Source: Candidatus Pelagibacter sp.
GTDB taxonomy: Bacteria; Pseudomonadota; Alphaproteobacteria; Pelagibacterales; Pelagibacteraceae
Assembly: GCA_028343315.1 (NCBI GenBank)
Contig: JAOLYI010000004.1
Coordinates: 1-44,054 of the forward strand
Direction of reading: 5' to 3'
DNA: 44,054 nucleotides
The notes beneath the pieces were generated by a model. The model was not told the origin of the DNA, made no database searches, and saw only the letters and a program-made list of their open reading frames with translations. The position numbers and the translations under genes are program-made. The first letter of the stretch is position 1, and each line of letters begins with the position of its first letter. Shown here in pieces: positions 1 through 8,035 of the stretch.

Positions 1-212
1 AAATTAAGAATCATAGTTTTGCCAACTCCAACACCACCGAATAAATAAAAACAAAGTTTATTTTTTGTTTTAAAAACTCTTCTTAAAATATTTTTTTTAG
101 AATTAATGAATTTTTCCAATAATGAAATTATTTCAATTTGTGGATTGTTTATTTCAAATTTATTTTTTTTACAAAATTCTTTGAATGAATCTTGTAAATT
201 AATTTTGAACAT
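1..212 (-). CDS. zapE: ZapE/AFG1-family ATPase, N-terminal part (runs off left edge)
   Basis: Only about 70 N-terminal residues are present; the gene continues beyond the left edge. The visible protein starts MFKINLQDSF and ends in a Walker A motif, GGVGVGKT, at about residues 60-67, preceded by a Leu/Phe-rich beta strand. That P-loop form and its short distance from the N-terminus are typical of the AFG1/ZapE AAA-like ATPases, which act at the bacterial division site or in membrane protein quality control. The ATG at 210-212 is the only good start. The tRNA-Arg gene lies upstream on the same strand. The catalytic C-terminal part is not visible, so the family call rests on the P-loop region alone. 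Confidence 0.75.
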   Translation of the reverse strand, partial: MFKINLQDSFKEFCKKNKFEINNPQIEIISLLEKFINSKKNILRRVFKTKNKLCFYLFGGVGVGKTMILN

Positions 213-279
213 TTATTTAACTTTTATTCACAGTGTCATTACAATGGCAAATAAATAAGAACATAGTTACAAAAACTAG

Positions 280-356
280 TGGCGCGCCCTGAAGGATTCG
301 AACCTACGACCCTCGGTTTAGAAAACCGATGCTCTATCCAACTGAGCTAAGGGCGC
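280..356 (-). tRNA. tRNA-Arg (anticodon UCU), CCA encoded
   Basis: A complete 77-nt cloverleaf reads on the minus strand. The acceptor stem GCGCCCU pairs with AGGGCGC, followed by discriminator G and a genomically encoded CCA (280-282). The D-arm has AGCTCAGTTGGATAGAGC, the anticodon loop TTTCTAA gives UCU, and the T-arm contains GGTTCGAATCC. UCU reads AGA/AGG, the main arginine codons in AT-rich genomes such as this one. It lies between the iron transporter ATPase gene and zapE on the same strand and probably has its own promoter. Confidence 0.97.
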
Positions 357-382
357 AATTTAACCTTATATATACATAAGTT

Positions 383-412
383 TTATAAAATTAAATTAAA
401 ATAAATTTACAA
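383..412 (-). promoter_or_regulatory. Candidate promoter for tRNA-Arg
   Basis: Reading on the minus strand, TTGTAA (407-412) and TTATAA (383-388) are separated by 18 bp, just after the stop codon of the iron ABC ATPase gene. This would start transcription about 20 nt before the tRNA. In such AT-rich DNA hexamers of this quality occur by chance, so the support is modest. Confidence 0.35.
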
Positions 413-424
413 CTTAATCTAGAA

Positions 425-1483
425 TTAAAAGCAAACCAAATGGTCAATATAAATTGGTGTTTTTACTCCAAACTTTTCCTCAACCTCATGTTGATGAATA
501 TGGTGAGAGTGAACAAATACAGGTATCAAATCATTGTTTTGGGTTTTTAATATATAAATAAAATTAGTACCTCTAAATTTTTTATCAACGACCTCTAATT
601 TTAAATTGCTTTTATCGTCATGCTCTAAATCTTCTGGTTGTACCAATAATTTAACTGCCGTACCTTTTTTATATTTTTTAACAAAATTTCCTTTAATGAT
701 ACCTAAACAATTATGTTCTACGCTATTTTCATTCAAGACTTTAGCATCTACAAGAATTCCTCTGTTTAAAAAATTAACTACCTCTATGGAATTAGGATAG
801 TGATGAATATTATAAGGAGTATCAAACTGTTTCATTGTCTGACTTAAGAGAATTCCACAATAATCAGCCATGTAAAAAGCCTCGTATGAATCGTGAGTAA
901 CAATTATAGTTGTAATTTTTTTTTCCTTTAATATTTTTTTAATATTTTGTTGTAATTCTACTTTTAAACTTTGATCTATATTTGAAAAAGGTTCATCTAA
1001 TAATAATAATTCTGGCTTTGACATTAATGAACGAGCAAGAGATACTCTTTGTGCCTCCCCAGCACTTATTTGATGGGGATATTTTTCAGCTAAACCCTCT
1101 AAGTGTAAAAGCTTTATTAATTCATTTATTTCAAAACTGTATTTTGAATTTCTATTTCTTTTTGCGCCAAAATTTATATTTTCTAAAATTGAATAATGAG
1201 GGAACAAGCTATTATCTTGAAAAGATAAAGCTATATTTCTTTTTTCTGGCTCAATGTGTTCATTTTCGGAAGATAAAAGTCTTCCCTTTAAATTTATTTT
1301 ACCTTTTGGTATTTTTTGCAAACCTGCTATTGATCTTAAAATTGTTGTTTTTCCTATTCCTGAGGGACCTAGCAAACAAATGATATCACCTTCATTTTTA
1401 ATTGTCAGATTAAAATCTAGAACTTTATTTTTTTTACTAGCAGCAAAAGTTGCATTATTAATTTCAAGAAAATTTATAGACAT
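425..1483 (-). CDS. fbpC: Ferric iron ABC transporter, ATP-binding subunit
   Basis: This 352-residue ATPase energises ferric-iron import through the inner membrane. Walker A is GPSGIGKTT at about residues 39-47, Walker B is LLLLDEP with the D-loop NID, and the H-loop is VTHD. The signature is ISAGEAQR instead of the usual LSGGQQQR, a mild variant. A C-terminal regulatory (TOBE-like) region follows, as expected for the CUT1/FbpC type at this length. It is the last gene of a three-gene run (binding protein, fused permease, ATPase), 15 bp after the permease. Ferric specificity comes mainly from the binding protein and the Fur sites upstream. Confidence 0.9.
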   Translation of the reverse strand: MSINFLEINNATFAASKKNKVLDFNLTIKNEGDIICLLGPSGIGKTTILRSIAGLQKIPKGKINLKGRLLSSENEHIEPEKRNIALSFQDNSLFPHYSILENINFGAKRNRNSKYSFEINELIKLLHLEGLAEKYPHQISAGEAQRVSLARSLMSKPELLLLDEPFSNIDQSLKVELQQNIKKILKEKKITTIIVTHDSYEAFYMADYCGILLSQTMKQFDTPYNIHHYPNSIEVVNFLNRGILVDAKVLNENSVEHNCLGIIKGNFVKKYKKGTAVKLLVQPEDLEHDDKSNLKLEVVDKKFRGTNFIYILKTQNNDLIPVFVHSHHIHQHEVEEKFGVKTPIYIDHLVCF

Positions 1484-1498
1484 ATTTTTAATATAATA

Positions 1499-3121
1499 TT
1501 ATTTTTCAGAAAGTATATGCTTTGAAGTATAAAATATTAAAAGAGCGGACCAAAAAATAATAAATAATGAAGGTAATGCAGCAGCTTCTAGTAAATCTTG
1601 TGACGCATAAGCATAAGCTTTTGTTGCAAAAGTTTCAAAATTAAAAGGTCTCAGTATCAAAGTAATCGGCAATTCTTTAATAATTTCAATAGCAATTAAA
1701 ATGCTAATTAAATAAATACTGTTTTTCAAATTAGGAAAATGAATTTTTCTGAAAGTTCTAAATTTTGAATACCCTAATAAGTACGAGCTGTCATCTATAG
1801 ATTGATTAATTTTAAGATAGCTAGATTTAATTCCGTTAAATGCAAGAGAATAAAATCTTATAAAATATGCAGCTATCAATCCAAATATTGAGCCTATGAA
1901 TATACTTTTGACACTAATCAAACCAAAATTGTTTGTAAGAATATCGCTTAACCAAGAAAAAAAAGAAATAAATGCTAGAGCTAGAATTACTCCGGGTATC
2001 GCGTAACCTGAAATTGAAAACATACTAAGATTATCTAACATTTTACTTTTTGATATTCTGTTTCCAAAATTAATCAAAAAAGCTAAACAAATTAAAATAC
2101 TGCTAGCTAAAAATACTAATAAGAGTGTATTTAGATTCAATTCTAATATATTTGTGTCTTGAAAATATTTAGGAAATTTAGCTGTCCAGTATATCATCTG
2201 GCTTAATGGGAATATGAAACTCAATAAAAAGATGAGTGAACAAAAAAATATTGGATATAAGGATTTTGTTCCTTTTAATTCAATCTTTGGTATTTTACGA
2301 AAACCTGTGTTAGTGCTTTGATGATATTTGGCTCCTCCCCTTGAATAATTTTCAACTAAAAATAACGACAATATAATAATTAAAAGAATAAATGATAATT
2401 GGTTGGCTGTATTCAAATCATCAAAGGCTAACCAAGAATTATAAATTCCCGTTGTTAAGGTAGAGACACTAAAAAAAGAAACAGTTCCAAAATCAGACAA
2501 ACACTCCATAGCTACCAAAGATAATCCAGCCACAATTGCAGGTCTTGCTGAAGGTAATATTATTTTTAAAAAACTCTCGCTTGCGCTTAAACCCAAATTT
2601 TTACTCACTTCGATTAAATTATTAGATTGGTGATAAAATGAAGCTCTAGTTAAAACGTAAACGTATCCAAATAATGAAAAAGACATTGAGATAATAGCTC
2701 CAAACATTCCATCAAATTTTGGTATGTATTGATTATAGTTTTGTTCACCAAATACCCAAGTTAATAACGAAAATAAAGAACCATAATTTTCAAAAAATGC
2801 TGTTAATGAATATGCATAAATATAAGCGGGAACTGCAAATGATAATATTAATGCCCATTTAAAAAAATTTACTCCCCGAAAATTGTAAAATGATACAAAG
2901 TATGCTGAAAGCACTCCAAAAATAAATGTAAAAAATAAAACTCCAAATAATATTATTGCAGAATTTATAATGTAATCTTTTAAAAAAGTTGTTTTTAAAA
3001 GTTCCATATACTCGCTAGTAGAGCTAAAATAGCTTGAGAAAACAGTTAATATAGGAATTGCCACAAATAAAGATACTATAAATGAGCTAAGGTACCAAAA
3101 ATTAAGTTTTTTATTTTTCAT
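1499..3121 (-). CDS. fbpB: Ferric iron ABC transporter, two-domain permease
   Basis: A hydrophobic protein of about 540 residues with roughly twelve membrane segments in two homologous halves, the organisation of FbpB/SfuB-type ferric permeases. Each half has a cytoplasmic EAA-type loop that contacts the ATPase: one around EVSKNLGLSASESF, the other around SSYLLGYSKFRTF. I chose the ATG at 3121. The reading frame opens four codons earlier at a GTG (3133), but that GTG abuts the AAGG that would serve as the ribosome binding site for the ATG and has no site of its own. The gene follows the binding-protein gene after a short gap. Confidence 0.88.
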   Translation of the reverse strand: MKNKKLNFWYLSSFIVSLFVAIPILTVFSSYFSSTSEYMELLKTTFLKDYIINSAIILFGVLFFTFIFGVLSAYFVSFYNFRGVNFFKWALILSFAVPAYIYAYSLTAFFENYGSLFSLLTWVFGEQNYNQYIPKFDGMFGAIISMSFSLFGYVYVLTRASFYHQSNNLIEVSKNLGLSASESFLKIILPSARPAIVAGLSLVAMECLSDFGTVSFFSVSTLTTGIYNSWLAFDDLNTANQLSFILLIIILSLFLVENYSRGGAKYHQSTNTGFRKIPKIELKGTKSLYPIFFCSLIFLLSFIFPLSQMIYWTAKFPKYFQDTNILELNLNTLLLVFLASSILICLAFLINFGNRISKSKMLDNLSMFSISGYAIPGVILALAFISFFSWLSDILTNNFGLISVKSIFIGSIFGLIAAYFIRFYSLAFNGIKSSYLKINQSIDDSSYLLGYSKFRTFRKIHFPNLKNSIYLISILIAIEIIKELPITLILRPFNFETFATKAYAYASQDLLEAAALPSLFIIFWSALLIFYTSKHILSEK

Positions 3122-3145
3122 TATTTTTAGCACCTTAGAAAAATT

Positions 3146-4177
3146 TTACTTCCAACCAGCACCTGTCATTGCTGTAAGGGCATCGGTTTGTAATTTACCA
3201 TAGTTTACGACTTTAGTTTTTAAATCCTGTTTAAAATCTAATCCCATATTAACTACTAATGGATGAGGTGAAACACCCTCAATCATTGGATACTCAAAAG
3301 TATTATTTACTATATGATTTTGTGCTTCTTTACTTAATAAAAATTCTACTAATTTAATCGCATTAGCCTTATTTGGAGCTCCTTTAACAAGTCCAGCACC
3401 ACTAATGTTCATGTGAGTTCCTCTATCATCTTGATTTGGAAAGAAAGGTTTTACCTTCTTAGCTGCCGCTTGTTGTTCAGGTCCTTTTTTACCTGATAAC
3501 ATAAGTGCTAAGTAGTAAGTGTTAGCAACTGCTATATCGGCTTCGCCTGCTGCAACTGCAAGTATTTGAGCTCTATCGTTACCTTTAGGGACTCTTGCCA
3601 TATTAGAAACCATACCTTTTGACCATTCTGCTGCTGCACCTTTACCATTATTTTTTACTAAAGACGCTACTAAAGACTGGTTGTAGATGTTGTTAGATGC
3701 TCTTATAACAATTCGGCCTTTCCATTTTGGATCAGCTAAACTTTCATAAGTTAAACCTGCTAATTCAGCTCCTGAAACTCTTTCAGGTGCAAAGAAAACA
3801 ATTCTTGCTCTTTTAGCTATTCCTGTCCACTTTGAAGTTCTAAAGTTTTTCGGTACTGCAGATTTAATTACAGGAGTGTTGAGACCTGTTTGTAGCATTC
3901 CTTTTGCATCAAAAGCTCCTAATCTTCCAGCATCGGCAGTTATATAAAGGTCAGCTTTACTGTCTGTTCCTTCTTCTATTATTCTTTTTTCTAAAGAACC
4001 CGATTTTCCAGATATTACATTAACTTTTATACCTGTTTTGTTTGTAAACTTTTTATAAAGCTGAACATCTGAGTCATAATGTCTAGCACTAAAAATATTT
4101 ACTTCATTAGCGTTACTTATGTTAAACACAAAGCTAACAAGATAAGCTACTAACCCTATTATTGTTTTAAATTTCAT
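3146..4177 (-). CDS. fbpA: Ferric iron ABC transporter, periplasmic binding protein
   Basis: A 343-residue periplasmic protein with an N-terminal signal peptide (charged start, hydrophobic core, probable cleavage after SNA near residue 23). The mature protein begins with the EVNIFSARHYDSD pattern of ferric-binding proteins; H33 and the adjacent tyrosine are candidate ligands. The adjacent tyrosines Y221-Y222 in ANTYYLAL correspond to the iron-binding pair of FbpA/FutA/IdiA proteins. GGA, 6-8 nt upstream, is a plausible ribosome binding site. It is the first gene of the importer operon and lies directly behind a promoter with two Fur-type dyads, so strong induction in iron limitation is expected. 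Confidence 0.95.
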   Translation of the reverse strand: MKFKTIIGLVAYLVSFVFNISNANEVNIFSARHYDSDVQLYKKFTNKTGIKVNVISGKSGSLEKRIIEEGTDSKADLYITADAGRLGAFDAKGMLQTGLNTPVIKSAVPKNFRTSKWTGIAKRARIVFFAPERVSGAELAGLTYESLADPKWKGRIVIRASNNIYNQSLVASLVKNNGKGAAAEWSKGMVSNMARVPKGNDRAQILAVAAGEADIAVANTYYLALMLSGKKGPEQQAAAKKVKPFFPNQDDRGTHMNISGAGLVKGAPNKANAIKLVEFLLSKEAQNHIVNNTFEYPMIEGVSPHPLVVNMGLDFKQDLKTKVVNYGKLQTDALTAMTGAGWK

Positions 4178-4194
4178 GATTTTCCTTTTTTTTG

Positions 4195-4244
4195 TTGATA
4201 ATGATTATCAATTACAATATATTGATAATGATTATCATTAACAA
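4195..4244 (-). promoter_or_regulatory. Iron importer promoter with two perfect Fur-type dyads
   Basis: Two identical 15-bp palindromes, TGATAATGATTATCA, lie at 4196-4210 and 4223-4237, with centres 27 bp apart. They match the classic GATAATGATAATCATTATC-like Fur operator. On the minus strand a promoter, TTGTTA (4239-4244), 17 bp, TATATT (4216-4221), is read towards fbpA. The upstream dyad fills the -35/-10 spacer exactly, and the other falls at or just after the predicted start site. Binding by a Fur-family repressor at either site should block transcription. Which regulator (Fur, or the alphaproteobacterial Mur/Irr relatives) binds cannot be read from the DNA. Confidence 0.9.
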
Positions 4245-4246
4245 TA

Positions 4247-4277
4247 TTGACGCACCCTTAAGTTGCGATGATATGAT
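4247..4277 (+). promoter_or_regulatory. Possible divergent promoter for the 71-residue protein
   Basis: TTGACG (4247-4252) and TATGAT (4272-4277) are 19 bp apart and point towards the small gene at 4297. The spacing is longer than ideal and the leader would be only about 12 nt. The nearer Fur-type dyad ends 10 bp upstream of this -35, so a bound regulator could touch polymerase here too. Confidence 0.3.
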
Positions 4278-4296
4278 AAATAGAGTTTAATTAACT

Positions 4297-4512
4297 ATGT
4301 TACAAATTAATCCTAAAAAATTTAAACCTATAAAAAACAAGACCATTCCAAATGCTTTAAGACCAAAATTTAGAAATAAATCACAAGCAAATATCTACTT
4401 TCTCTCAAAAAGAAAATATATTGGAGATAAAAAAATTAAGTTAATGAAAAGTGTTAAATTAATTAGTTTTATAACTGTTTTTATAATTGGTGGTTATTTC
4501 TTATCTAACTAA
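4297..4512 (+). CDS. Small basic protein with one C-terminal membrane helix, unknown function
   Basis: I do not recognise this 71-residue protein. Its first 50 residues are strongly basic (many Lys/Arg) and free of hydrophobic stretches. The last 20 or so (roughly ISFITVFIIGGYF) form one membrane helix ending almost at the C-terminus, the layout of a tail-anchored protein with a positive cytoplasmic part. It is divergent from the iron importer and its 3' end overlaps the convergent hydratase gene by 8 bp, so it could be iron-linked, but nothing in the protein shows metal binding. It is probably a real gene, since it occupies the only space between two operons, but a chance reading frame cannot be excluded. 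Confidence 0.5.
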   Translation: MLQINPKKFKPIKNKTIPNALRPKFRNKSQANIYFLSKRKYIGDKKIKLMKSVKLISFITVFIIGGYFLSN

Positions 4513-5278
4513 TTTTGGCTGTTACGCTACCAAGTTTATTAATCACACCTTTATAAATACCTTTACCTAATATAGGCACAACGCCAACTGTAGAACCTGT
4601 AAAAACGTAAAAATCCTTATTATGTCTTATTTTATCTTTTTGTAACTTGCTTAAAACAAATCTTAAAGAATTCATTGGATGAATGTAGACTGAGTTAGTG
4701 TTGCCATTAACAGATTGATCTATTTTTTTATTAAAAATAATAGTTTTAAGGTTTTTAACATTTTGATTTTTAAATTTTTGCTTCGGACCTATAACAAATT
4801 TTACATTAGCACCAAAATCAGAACAAAGATCTCCTAAACTTTTGATACCTTTCTTTTTTTGTCGATAACCAACAACTTCAATACAAGGTGCGATATGAGT
4901 AATAAATTTTTTAATATTATTTATTGAAACTTTTTTTTTAAATCCAAAGAAATCTTTTTTTATTAAAAAACAAACCTCTAATTCGATCCCAATTATAAAT
5001 TTGTTAATTTTTACATTCTTTTTATTTTTTAATAAATTATGTTTATAAATTGATGCGTAAAATGGTTCTTTTTCTTTTAGTTTCTTTAATACCGGAATAC
5101 CTGTTCCAGCTGCTTTAAAACCAATTATTGGTTTTTTTATTTTACTTTCACATAATTTTCTTAATTTTTGTGCTTCGGAAAGTTTTTTAGTATATCTAGT
5201 TGGAAGTGGTGAAATAATTCTATTTTTTAAAAATGCATAAACAAGTTTATTTGCATATTTATTCAAATTTTTATCCAC
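4505..5278 (-). CDS. 2-keto-4-pentenoate hydratase-like protein (FAH superfamily)
   Basis: A 257-residue protein resembling MhpD-type hydratases/decarboxylases that act on 2-oxo-acid enols from ring-cleavage pathways. The three acidic metal-binding positions of the fold are visible: the pair in GIELEV, then IEVVGYR, then DLCSDFGAN. The C-terminal GSTVGVVP also fits. The true substrate is unclear; no other aromatic-degradation genes lie nearby. The frame starts with GTG (5276-5278), 2 bp after the pfkA stop, with AGGAG upstream at a long spacing, so it is probably translated from the pfkA message. Confidence 0.78.
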   Translation of the reverse strand: MDKNLNKYANKLVYAFLKNRIISPLPTRYTKKLSEAQKLRKLCESKIKKPIIGFKAAGTGIPVLKKLKEKEPFYASIYKHNLLKNKKNVKINKFIIGIELEVCFLIKKDFFGFKKKVSINNIKKFITHIAPCIEVVGYRQKKKGIKSLGDLCSDFGANVKFVIGPKQKFKNQNVKNLKTIIFNKKIDQSVNGNTNSVYIHPMNSLRFVLSKLQKDKIRHNKDFYVFTGSTVGVVPILGKGIYKGVINKLGSVTAKIS

Positions 5279-5280
5279 TA

Positions 5281-6366
5281 TTAAATATTATCTCCTATAT
5301 AAATGTCTAAAGATAATGCAGTTTCTACTAAAGAATCTTTTCTTTCAACATTTTTGTACGTTTTAATTCCTTCATCAATAGGGACATCAACAACTTTTCT
5401 ATCTCTCCAGGCAACCATTCGATCGAATTTTTTTTGATTTAATAAATCAACAGCATAAACGCCGAATGCACTTGCTAAAATTCTATCGCTTGCGGTTGGT
5501 GGGGCTCCACGTTGTACGTGTCCTAAAGTAGTTACTCTACACTCAACATCAGTTTTTTTCATTATTTCTTGAGCAATATAATCTCCTATTCCACCCAACC
5601 TTTGTTCGCCATCCATATATTTATGTAAGACAGTACTACCATCCTCTTTCTTTACAGCTTCTGCTACAACAATTAATGAATGCTGTATGTCATGTTTTTT
5701 CATAGAATTTAATTTCTTAATTATTCCATCTATAGAATATTTAATTTCAGGTATTAAAATAACATCGGCACCACCTGCTATACCTGCATTTATCGCTATA
5801 TGTCCTGCATCCCTACCCATAACTTCGAGTATCATAGATCTTCTATGACTCGCTGCTGTTGATTGAAGGTTGTCTAAAGCTTGTGTTGCAACATCTACAG
5901 CTGTATGAAATCCAATAGAGCTCTCTGTTGCTCCAACGTCATTATCAATCGTCTTGGGTATGGCTACAATTTTCATACCCCCTTCTTTAGCTAATTTTTT
6001 TAAGATTTGCATGCTTCCGTCCCCACCAATAATAATTAATCCGTCTAATTTCATTTGATGGTAGCCTTCTATTATCTCTTTTGATCTATCAATATATTTT
6101 CCGTCATTAGATGGAAATTTAAAAGGATTACCTTTGTTTGTTGAGCCTAAAAAAGTACCTCCTTGTCTAAGAAGATATCCTCCAAAAGTTTTATGAGTTA
6201 ATTGAACCGCAGCAACAGGTCTTTGCATTAAACCAGCTGTTCCGTCTTTTATACCAAAAACGTCCATATTATATTTGTTTTTTGCTCTATAAAAGATCGA
6301 CCTAATTGCAGCGTTAAGTCCACCGCAATCACCACCACTTGTTAAAATTCCGATTTTTTTAGTCAT
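5281..6366 (-). CDS. pfkA: 6-phosphofructokinase
   Basis: It phosphorylates fructose-6-phosphate, the committing step of classical glycolysis. The 361-residue protein starts MTKKIGILTSGGDCGGLNA, with the first glycine loop at once, so I place the start at 6366 and not at the frame's first ATG (6459), which would overlap pyk. The phosphoryl-donor motif is GGDGS (residues 114-118) and the catalytic motif is PKTIDND (D141). The glycine in GGDGS is the ATP-type residue, while the lysine in PKTIDND, where E. coli has glycine, is seen in PPi-dependent and in group III ATP-dependent enzymes. ATP is the likelier donor. It is divergent from pyk, 64 bp apart. Confidence 0.92.
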   Translation of the reverse strand: MTKKIGILTSGGDCGGLNAAIRSIFYRAKNKYNMDVFGIKDGTAGLMQRPVAAVQLTHKTFGGYLLRQGGTFLGSTNKGNPFKFPSNDGKYIDRSKEIIEGYHQMKLDGLIIIGGDGSMQILKKLAKEGGMKIVAIPKTIDNDVGATESSIGFHTAVDVATQALDNLQSTAASHRRSMILEVMGRDAGHIAINAGIAGGADVILIPEIKYSIDGIIKKLNSMKKHDIQHSLIVVAEAVKKEDGSTVLHKYMDGEQRLGGIGDYIAQEIMKKTDVECRVTTLGHVQRGAPPTASDRILASAFGVYAVDLLNQKKFDRMVAWRDRKVVDVPIDEGIKTYKNVERKDSLVETALSLDIYIGDNI

Positions 6367-6406
6367 TAAATTTAATTTTCTTAAATATTCTTTTTTGAGG
6401 CAAGAA

Positions 6407-6418
6407 ATGTTATAACAT
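6407..6418. promoter_or_regulatory. 12-bp palindrome in the pfkA/pyk divergent promoter region
   Basis: ATGTTATAACAT is a perfect palindrome placed 13 bp before the pyk start and 40 bp before pfkA. It overlaps TATAAC (6411-6416), which has TTCTTT 17 bp upstream and could be the pyk -10. A regulator binding here could affect both glycolytic genes. AT-only palindromes are frequent in this DNA, so this is a candidate only. Confidence 0.3.
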
Positions 6419-6430
6419 AAAAATCTCTTA

Positions 6431-7843
6431 ATGGAAAAAAAAGCCAAAATCATCGCCACTCTAGGTCCAGCTATTTATAGTAATTCAAAATTAAAACAGC
6501 TAGTGAATCTAGGTGTTGATGCATTTAGAATTAATTTTAGCCATAATACAAATGGGATTAATAAAATTGTTTCTAAAATCAGAAAAATTGAAAAGTCTAC
6601 AAGTAAAAAAATAGCGTTAATAGCAGATCTACAAGGAGTAAAACTTCGAGTAGGTAAAATAAAGGATGATAATCAAAAAATTATATATAATCAAAAGTAT
6701 ATCTTTGACTCAAAAAAAGAAACTGGCGATAATTCAAGAATAAACTTTCCTTATCCTAAAATTCTCAAAAAATTAAAAAAAGGAAATAAAATATTGATTG
6801 ATGATGGAAAATTTGTTTTTATAGTCATTAGCAAAAAAGGTCTAGCAGTTACAACGATTTGTAAAAGTCAAAACTGCTTTGTGAAAAGTAACAAAAGTAT
6901 TCATATTCCTAATTTTGATATTTCTTTTAATAAATTAACAATAAAAGATAAAAAAGATATTAAAACTGCAATTAAACTTGGTTGCAATTGGATTGCTCTT
7001 TCTTATCTGCAAAATGAAAAACTTATATTAGAAGCGAGAAAATTAATAAAAAAAGATATGGGTATTATTTCTAAAATAGAAAACAAACATGCTATTAAAA
7101 ATATTAATAGCATTATAAAAGCAACAGACTCTATAATGATTGCTCGAGGAGATTTGGCAATAGATATAGGTCATAGTGAAGTTCCCAAAGTTCAGTTAAG
7201 TTTAATAAAAAAGTGTTCTCAATTTTCAAAATCAGTCATAGTTGCAACGCAAATGTTAGAAAGCATGATTGAAAATAATACTGCCACAAGAGCAGAAATA
7301 AATGACATTGCTACAGCAATCTTTCAGGGTGCAGACACCGTGATGCTATCGGCAGAAGCTGCAATTGGTAAATTCCCAACTCAAGCTGTGTCAACTATGA
7401 CACAAACTATTCTTTCAACGGAAAAATATAAAAGACAACACATTGAAGATTTTAAAAATACAATTATTTCAAATAAAGATCCTGTAAAGTCTATTCTACT
7501 TTCAGTAAAGGATATTGCTTACAACTCTGATGTAAAAGCCATTATTGTATTTTCAAATTCTGGTAAATCTGCAAAATTAGTTTCTGCAATGCGCCCTGCA
7601 GCAAAAATTCTAACTATTTCACCTAATATAAATGTATCAAGACAAGTTTCTTTGCTTTGGGGTGTTCAGTCAATTAATAGTCGTGATGCAAATGGTTGGA
7701 AAGATATGATGTCTATTTCAAAAGAAATTATTAAAAAATTAAAATTCATTAAAAAAAATGATTTTGTCATAATCACTGCTGGCTTACCTTTTGGTAAAGC
7801 AGGAATGACAAATATGATTAGACTTTATAAAGTTGGCACATAA
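6431..7843 (+). CDS. pyk: Pyruvate kinase
   Basis: A 470-residue pyruvate kinase converting phosphoenolpyruvate and ADP to pyruvate and ATP. The N-terminus TLGPAIYS and RINFSH carry substrate contacts. The active site includes ISKIENKHA (catalytic Lys), MIARGDLAIDIG (metal region) and ATQMLESM with the following NTATRAEINDIATAI. The C-terminal allosteric domain is present, so the protein is full length. It is divergent from pfkA and shares a TAATG stop/start junction with the next small gene. Confidence 0.95.
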   Translation: MEKKAKIIATLGPAIYSNSKLKQLVNLGVDAFRINFSHNTNGINKIVSKIRKIEKSTSKKIALIADLQGVKLRVGKIKDDNQKIIYNQKYIFDSKKETGDNSRINFPYPKILKKLKKGNKILIDDGKFVFIVISKKGLAVTTICKSQNCFVKSNKSIHIPNFDISFNKLTIKDKKDIKTAIKLGCNWIALSYLQNEKLILEARKLIKKDMGIISKIENKHAIKNINSIIKATDSIMIARGDLAIDIGHSEVPKVQLSLIKKCSQFSKSVIVATQMLESMIENNTATRAEINDIATAIFQGADTVMLSAEAAIGKFPTQAVSTMTQTILSTEKYKRQHIEDFKNTIISNKDPVKSILLSVKDIAYNSDVKAIIVFSNSGKSAKLVSAMRPAAKILTISPNINVSRQVSLLWGVQSINSRDANGWKDMMSISKEIIKKLKFIKKNDFVIITAGLPFGKAGMTNMIRLYKVGT

Positions 7844-8025
7844 TGGAAGAAAATTTTAGTATTGATGAAATTTTATCAGCTGTTAATGAATTTCAAAGTA
7901 AATCAAAAAGAAAAAAAAATGAAAATTTTGAAAGTAAGCCGGTAAAAAAAGATTACTCTGCCGTTCCTAAAGATACTCTAAAACTAATAGAGGAAGCGGA
8001 AAAATTAAATAATAATAAACGTTAG
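7843..8025 (+). CDS. Small charged protein of unknown function
   Basis: A 60-residue, highly charged soluble protein with no membrane segment or cysteine. It starts MEENFSIDEILSAVNEFQ, a likely helix, then a Lys-rich middle and a second helix around DTLKLIEEAEKLNNNK. It is not recognised. Its ATG shares the A of the pyk stop codon (TAATG), which indicates translational coupling and supports it as a real gene. It ends 10 bp before the convergent gap gene. Confidence 0.6.
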   Translation: MEENFSIDEILSAVNEFQSKSKRKKNENFESKPVKKDYSAVPKDTLKLIEEAEKLNNNKR

Positions 8026-8035
8026 TTTTTAATAT

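Noticed and set aside
982..1383. 133-codon plus-strand frame opposite the iron ABC ATPase
   Set aside because: It lies entirely on the reverse strand of a well-supported gene and has the Phe/Leu-rich composition of an antisense shadow.
6367..6459. N-terminal extension of pfkA to the first ATG of the frame
   Set aside because: It would overlap the divergent pyk start and add 31 residues before the conserved N-terminus of the family.
7843..8025. Treating the 60-residue frame after pyk as spurious
   Set aside because: Rejected the rejection: it does not overlap another gene antisense, has a TAATG coupling to pyk and a plausible soluble helical composition, so it is listed with moderate confidence.
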